This document shows, one piece after another, positions 6,569-9,834 of a stretch of DNA of 9,834 bases. The translations under genes and the position numbers were made by a program. Origin of the DNA: Planctomycetota bacterium (GTDB taxonomy: Bacteria > Planctomycetota > Phycisphaerae > Sedimentisphaerales > SM23-30); contig JAKQBU010000592.1 in assembly GCA_029573975.1 (NCBI GenBank), positions 1 to 9,834 of the forward strand, written 5' to 3'. The notes beneath the pieces are model-generated. The model did no database searches, was not told where the DNA came from, and saw only the letters and a program-made list of their open reading frames with translations. Position 1 is the stretch's first letter. Every line of letters begins with the position of its first letter.

Positions 6569-7411
6569 TTATTTAGCCTTTTCCGGTTCCGCCGGTGCGG
6601 CAGTTGCCTCAGAGGCAGCGGGTGCGGATTGCAATTCGGCGGCCGGCTCGCTGGGGGCTGCGGCGGGTTCACTTGAGGTAGCGGCCGGTTCAGTGGGCAC
6701 GGCTGGGGCAATCGAAGGCAGCGGGAACTCAATCGGTTGGGAAATTTCGTCGATCCGCTTCAAGCGAAGCTGGGCCTGTACCGGATACATCGTTCCTGCC
6801 AGGCGGGTTTGACCGTCCGTCACCATCTGCTGGTAGATTTCGCGAGCCTTGTCCCAGTTACCCTGTTCCTCCGCCAGCAGGGCCAGCCCCAGATTGGCAA
6901 TACCCAGTGCCTGGCTGGAATTGGGGAAACCATTTTTCATCTGCTCGTAGATGCCTTCGGCCTGGGTACAAAGGGTTTTTCTCTGCTCATCGGTAATCGG
7001 CTGGCTGGAATACAGCAATTGAGAACGAAGTGCTTCCGCCTGTTCCTTCATGGCAATCAGGGCCATGGGGCTTCCCGCTGCCTTCTCCGCTACGGCTTTG
7101 AATCCACCGGATAGGTCAGCAGCATTATAGGGAAGACTTTGTTCGTCGTTTGATTTCTCCATCTGGGCCTGCTGAACGGTTAATCTTTGCAGCAGCATTT
7201 TTTGGGCCAGCAGGTCATTTAAGCGGGCGATGTTTTCTTCGCGGGCGCTGGCCTGCGCATTCCGCCACCAGAAAAATCCCAGCACCACCACCAGCACTAT
7301 AATAACACCGGTCAGAATTTTATTGCCATGCTGGCGTAGATAATCCGGTAATTCACTCAGGGATTCCGCCAGTTCGTTTGTTTTCAGCTTATGTCTTTCT
7401 TCTGCTCGCAT
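6569..7411 (-). CDS. Membrane-anchored TPR-like protein of YfgM type
   Basis: The product is 280 residues, with its ATG at 7409-7411 and AAAGGA upstream. Residues 1-30 are charged and cytoplasmic; a single membrane segment lies at about 32-49 (ILTGVIIVLVVVLGFFWW). The helical, TPR-like domain that follows includes NLGLALLAEEQGNWDKAREIYQQMV (about 170-205). The last 45-50 residues are an Ala/Pro/Glu/Ser-rich tail with repeated SEPAA and AAPAEP. YfgM proteins share this plan (N-terminal anchor, periplasmic TPR) and in E. coli associate with SecYEG and envelope chaperones such as PpiD. The tail is not part of that family and is probably a flexible linker or wall-spanning segment. Sequence similarity to true YfgM looks remote, so the name gives the architecture only. 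Possibly cotranscribed with rluD downstream. Confidence 0.8.
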   Translation of the reverse strand: MRAEERHKLKTNELAESLSELPDYLRQHGNKILTGVIIVLVVVLGFFWWRNAQASAREENIARLNDLLAQKMLLQRLTVQQAQMEKSNDEQSLPYNAADLSGGFKAVAEKAAGSPMALIAMKEQAEALRSQLLYSSQPITDEQRKTLCTQAEGIYEQMKNGFPNSSQALGIANLGLALLAEEQGNWDKAREIYQQMVTDGQTRLAGTMYPVQAQLRLKRIDEISQPIEFPLPSIAPAVPTEPAATSSEPAAAPSEPAAELQSAPAASEATAAPAEPEKAK

Positions 7412-7459
7412 CTGATACAGTCCTTTACGTAAAACTTTTCAAAAAATACTTAAACATTT

Positions 7460-7488
7460 ATATTGACCGATCTTACAGGTAAAGTCAA
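7460..7488 (-). promoter_or_regulatory. Possible promoter of the YfgM-like/rluD pair
   Basis: On the minus strand: TTGACT (complement of 7483-7488), 17 bases, CAATAT (complement of 7460-7465). The -35 is good and the -10 is weak. An alternative -10, TATAAA, lies three bases further on with a 20-base spacer. The leader would be about 45 nt. Confidence 0.4.
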
Positions 7489-7653
7489 GAGATATTTATA
7501 GGAATGCGTTTTGTACAAGAGGGATATAGCCTTAATTACTCATAATAGTGATTTATTACGCGAAAAATGGTGTTTTATCCAGAAAGCGCAGCATCTATAA
7601 TGTTTCAGATCCAGATAGCAGTATTTTTGTTGGATCTGCTCCAGGAGATGCCT

Positions 7654-7869
7654 ATGAAAACTCGAATTGGTTGTTTGCTGCTGGGATGTGCTTTGTGTGT
7701 GCTAACTTCTTGCAGTTACGATATTTCCGCCGATCAGCCCATCAATACGGCTTTCCTGCTGCGGAATTTGTATGACCTTGATCAACTGGCTTTGCTGCAA
7801 GATAGTTCCTGCTGGCAGTTTTCCAGCTATGACCGGTACGAAACCAATGCCGACGTCGGCAACTTTCTG
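7654..7869 (+). pseudogene. 5' fragment of a DUF2961-family lipoprotein gene
   Basis: The ATG at 7654 has a strong ribosome site, AGGAG, six bases upstream. The first 20 residues form a lipoprotein signal peptide (positive MKTR, hydrophobic core, lipobox LTSC with C20 as the lipidated residue). Residues 33-72 match the start of DUF2961 proteins: LLRNLYDLDQLALL, then QFSSYDRYETNADVGNFL, corresponding to the family's FSSYDR...N.D.GNFLR opening. From about base 7870 the match ends, and the open frame, which runs on to 8142, is only the antisense of the TPR gene. DUF2961 proteins are normally several hundred residues with a jelly-roll-like domain, so more than three quarters is missing. The initiation region and signal look intact, which suggests recent loss of the 3' part by deletion or rearrangement. 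A short lipoprotein might still be made. Confidence 0.7.
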
Positions 7870-7906
7870 GCGATAATGCAAAGATTTATAATAGCCAATC
7901 TATCTA

Positions 7907-8926
7907 CTATTCCAGGATCTGCCGATAAAGCTGGGCGGCAAGTTTCTGGTCCAGTTTTTCGAGCAGGAAATATTCCGAGAGGGCGGCGGTTTCCTTTTGC
8001 TGATGCAGATAGATTTGGCCGAGCTCGTAATGAGCCTCCGGGAAATCGGGTTGGTGCTGGACGGCCCGTTTCAGGGCCTCGGCGGCGTTTTCCCATTGGC
8101 TCGACTGACGGTAAATTAAACCCAGATTATACCAGGCTTTAACGTTGTCCGGCTGTATTTCCAATCCCTGTTTCAGGACTTCGGCTGCCAGATCATAATG
8201 GTCTAGTTCCGCATGGGCCAGAGCCAGGTTGAAATAGGCATCTGCGTAATCCGGTCGGACCTGGATTCCCCGTTTGAAGGTGGTGATGGCCTCCTGGTAG
8301 TAGCCCAGCTTTGCGAAGGCGATTCCCTGTTGGCAGTAGGCCTCCGCATATGTGGGCTGAAGCTGGATGGCCTGCTGGAAGGCCTGGATGGCTTCCTGGT
8401 ACCGCCCCAGACGGCTATAGGTGTTACCCAGTTGCCAGCGGACCTCGGCGCTGGTTGGTTGGAGCAAGGCGACCTGGCGCAATGATTCTATGGCTTTTGG
8501 GGTATCGCCGACATGGATAAACATCTGGGCCAGCTTGAGATTGGCCCGGGCATCCTGGGGATTTTGCCGGATTGCCTGCTGCATCGTTTCGATGGCCTGC
8601 GGCATTCGGCCGGTCATTTCATAAATACCTGCCAGAAAATGACTTGCTTCGCTAAATGTGGGGCGGAACGACAGGGCCTGCAAGAAAGCACTTTCGGCCT
8701 GGTCGTATTCTTCCAGTTTGGCATAGACCAGCCCCAGGGCCAGGCAGGCATCGGCGTAATCCGGCTGGAGCTGCAAAGTCCGCCGGTAGGATTCAATGGC
8801 CTGGGAATGATGGTTCAGTTTAAAATGGCAATAACCGGCCAGATACCAGGCCTGGGACAGTTGGGGATTTTTCTGCAAGATATTTTTCAGGAAATCAAGG
8901 GCTTGTTGATATTCGCCGGCTTTCAT
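7907..8926 (-). CDS. TPR-only protein, about nine tandem repeats
   Basis: The product is 339 residues from the ATG at 8924-8926, which shares its A with the protease stop (TGATG), so translation is probably coupled; a TTG directly before it is in frame. Repeats follow a 34-residue period, each with A-x2-x-L/Q-G...A..G/E-Y..A...........P, for example AYFNLALAHAELDHYDLAAE and AWYNLGLIYRQSSQWENAAE. There are about eight full repeats, one degenerate last repeat and a half repeat at the N-terminus. No signal peptide or membrane segment is visible, so as annotated it would be cytoplasmic. Role: protein-protein scaffold; partner unknown, the upstream protease being the natural candidate. The first TPR lacks its helix A, which is odd (see findings). 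Similarity between neighbouring repeats is high enough that short DNA repeats may confuse assembly. Confidence 0.85.
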   Translation of the reverse strand: MKAGEYQQALDFLKNILQKNPQLSQAWYLAGYCHFKLNHHSQAIESYRRTLQLQPDYADACLALGLVYAKLEEYDQAESAFLQALSFRPTFSEASHFLAGIYEMTGRMPQAIETMQQAIRQNPQDARANLKLAQMFIHVGDTPKAIESLRQVALLQPTSAEVRWQLGNTYSRLGRYQEAIQAFQQAIQLQPTYAEAYCQQGIAFAKLGYYQEAITTFKRGIQVRPDYADAYFNLALAHAELDHYDLAAEVLKQGLEIQPDNVKAWYNLGLIYRQSSQWENAAEALKRAVQHQPDFPEAHYELGQIYLHQQKETAALSEYFLLEKLDQKLAAQLYRQILE

Positions 8927-9663
8927 CAATATATAGGGGTTGTTTGGGTTTCCTGGGCGGCGGTGGGGCGCTGGGCAGATTGGGTGAACCAGTCCGCCAG
9001 GGAGGTGCTCTGCTGGGGTTTTAATTGCAGGAGCTGGTCGGAGGAGATGGCAAAGCCAATGTTTTTTCTGTCGATGCTGTGACCGCAGGCCACACCTACC
9101 ACTACCCCTTGTAGGTTGATGATGGGGCTGCCACTTAATCCTGGGGATATGAAAATGGTGGTATGGAAAACCGAGCCGCGGGGGGGTATGTCTTCGATTT
9201 TGGTGATAATCCCCGAACGCACGGATTCAACATTCGGGCGGGTTTCTTCCAGGAGGAAAACCGGTTCGGATGCGGTGGGACCGTCGGAACTTACTGGTAT
9301 AAAAGACATTACGGATTCCGGGATATCCACCCGGAGCTGAACCAGGTCGGCATCGCGGTTTTCCGCCGTAACAGCCAGGATGGGATATTCGCGGCCCTGG
9401 CGGGTGCGGATGACGGCGCCGGCGGCACCCAGCAGGGCGGGATTGGCCATAACATGATAATTGGTAATGACATAGGGCTGATTATCGATAAAAAATCCCT
9501 GGCCGGATCCGAGGGGTTGCTGCTGGGCGTTGGATATAACTATGGTGACCAGGGCCGAGCGGACCGGGGTGATGTCCGGAAGGCTGGGATCGGCGGCCTG
9601 GAGAGGGAAGGGATACAGGACTGTACATAAAGATATAATATTTAAGCACTTAAGAAATCGCAT
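8926..9663 (-). CDS. Exported trypsin-like serine protease without PDZ domain
   Basis: The product is 245 residues. The ATG at 9661-9663 is chosen because GAGGAG (complement of 9672-9677) lies eight bases upstream and it begins a normal Sec signal peptide (MRFLKCLNIISLCTVLYPFPLQA, cleavage near residue 23). A longer in-frame start at 9690 would put charged residues before the signal. The chymotrypsin-fold triad is visible: H70 in VITNYHV, D106 in DADLVQL, S177 in GLSGSP. It resembles the protease domain of HtrA/Deg proteins but ends soon after IGFAISSDQLLQL with no PDZ domain. The last 25 residues are Gln/Thr/Pro-rich. Likely location: periplasm or cell surface; substrate unknown. It is the first gene of a pair with the TPR gene. 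A TACAAT lies upstream on the minus strand (complement of 9706-9711), but I see no matching -35. Confidence 0.85.
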   Translation of the reverse strand: MRFLKCLNIISLCTVLYPFPLQAADPSLPDITPVRSALVTIVISNAQQQPLGSGQGFFIDNQPYVITNYHVMANPALLGAAGAVIRTRQGREYPILAVTAENRDADLVQLRVDIPESVMSFIPVSSDGPTASEPVFLLEETRPNVESVRSGIITKIEDIPPRGSVFHTTIFISPGLSGSPIINLQGVVVGVACGHSIDRKNIGFAISSDQLLQLKPQQSTSLADWFTQSAQRPTAAQETQTTPIY

Positions 9664-9834
9664 GAGGAAAACTCCTCGGGAATAATTCATTGCCAGCAGA
9701 TATATATTGTACGCAAAAGGCAGGGGGATGGGTATTAAAAATATGGATTTTTGTGGGAAAGGGAAAAAGGAGGTTTTGGGCTGGGCAAGAGCAGGGACGC
9801 GGCAGGATGTAAGTGCTTATTTTGCGTGGAAATT
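9664..9834. other. Upstream region of the protease gene, right edge
   Basis: This holds the protease ribosome site and probably its promoter, which is not clear by eye. On the plus strand AAGGAGG near 9768-9774 is followed at once by an open frame from TTG 9777 to the edge, but the spacing of two bases is too short for a good start. I do not call a gene here. Confidence 0.35.

Noticed and set aside
5889..6812. Long plus-strand open frame of 307 codons opposite rluD and the YfgM-like gene
   Set aside because: It lies wholly antisense to two recognisable genes, has no ribosome site and no family motif; its Gly/Ala-rich end mirrors the low-complexity tail.
7870..8142. Continuation of the DUF2961 open frame past codon 72
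   Set aside because: From 7907 it is the exact antisense of TPR coding sequence and is Arg/Gly/Pro-rich; the match to the family ends before it.
8100..8900. CRISPR-like or tandem DNA repeats suggested by the periodic pattern
   Set aside because: The period is about 102 bases and degenerate, which is simply the 34-residue TPR repeat at DNA level.
9777..9834. Start of a plus-strand gene at the right edge after AAGGAGG
   Set aside because: Only two bases separate the ribosome site from TTG, and 19 codons are too few to judge.

Overview
The window joins two kinds of DNA. Positions 1 to about 4140 are the end of an integrated mobile element. From about 4140 to the right edge it looks like bacterial chromosome. 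No gene names the host directly. The integrase N- and C-terminal blocks, the small XRE regulator beside it, the DUF2961-type fragment and the RluD motif HRLDRNTTG all resemble proteins I associate with Planctomycetota, perhaps the Phycisphaerae side. That assignment comes from recognising families and was not computed.

Element part, all on the plus strand. A primase/helicase-like protein (CHC2 zinc finger, TOPRIM, DUF3987 NTPase) enters from the left edge. It overlaps by four bases a small protein with a TubC_N-docking-like fold signature. The 3' end of that small gene carries three copies of ATATGCT in alternating orientation. Next comes a near-consensus promoter whose predicted start point is the A of the ATG of a 69-residue XRE repressor, so the message should be leaderless. 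The tyrosine integrase follows four bases later. Its last 12 codons and stop lie inside a minus-strand tRNA-Glu(CTC), with the stop in the anticodon loop. The integration junction (one att end) is therefore inside the tRNA. The element extends left out of the window and may be a prophage, a phage satellite or an integrative element; the genes seen do not decide which.

Chromosomal part. The tRNA-Glu has its own strong minus-strand promoter and a short leader hairpin. Next is cysE (serine O-acetyltransferase, plus strand), facing a minus-strand pair: a membrane-anchored TPR-like protein of YfgM type followed by an RluD-type pseudouridine synthase. A plus-strand lipoprotein gene of the DUF2961 family is intact for about 72 codons and then stops matching its family, just before the 3' end of a convergent gene. 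It looks like a remnant left by a deletion or rearrangement. The right end is a minus-strand pair translated through a TGATG junction: an exported trypsin-like serine protease without a PDZ domain, then a TPR-only protein of about nine repeats.

The points of most interest are the compact replication-regulation-integration module, with its leaderless repressor and probable operator, and the integrase/tRNA overlap.
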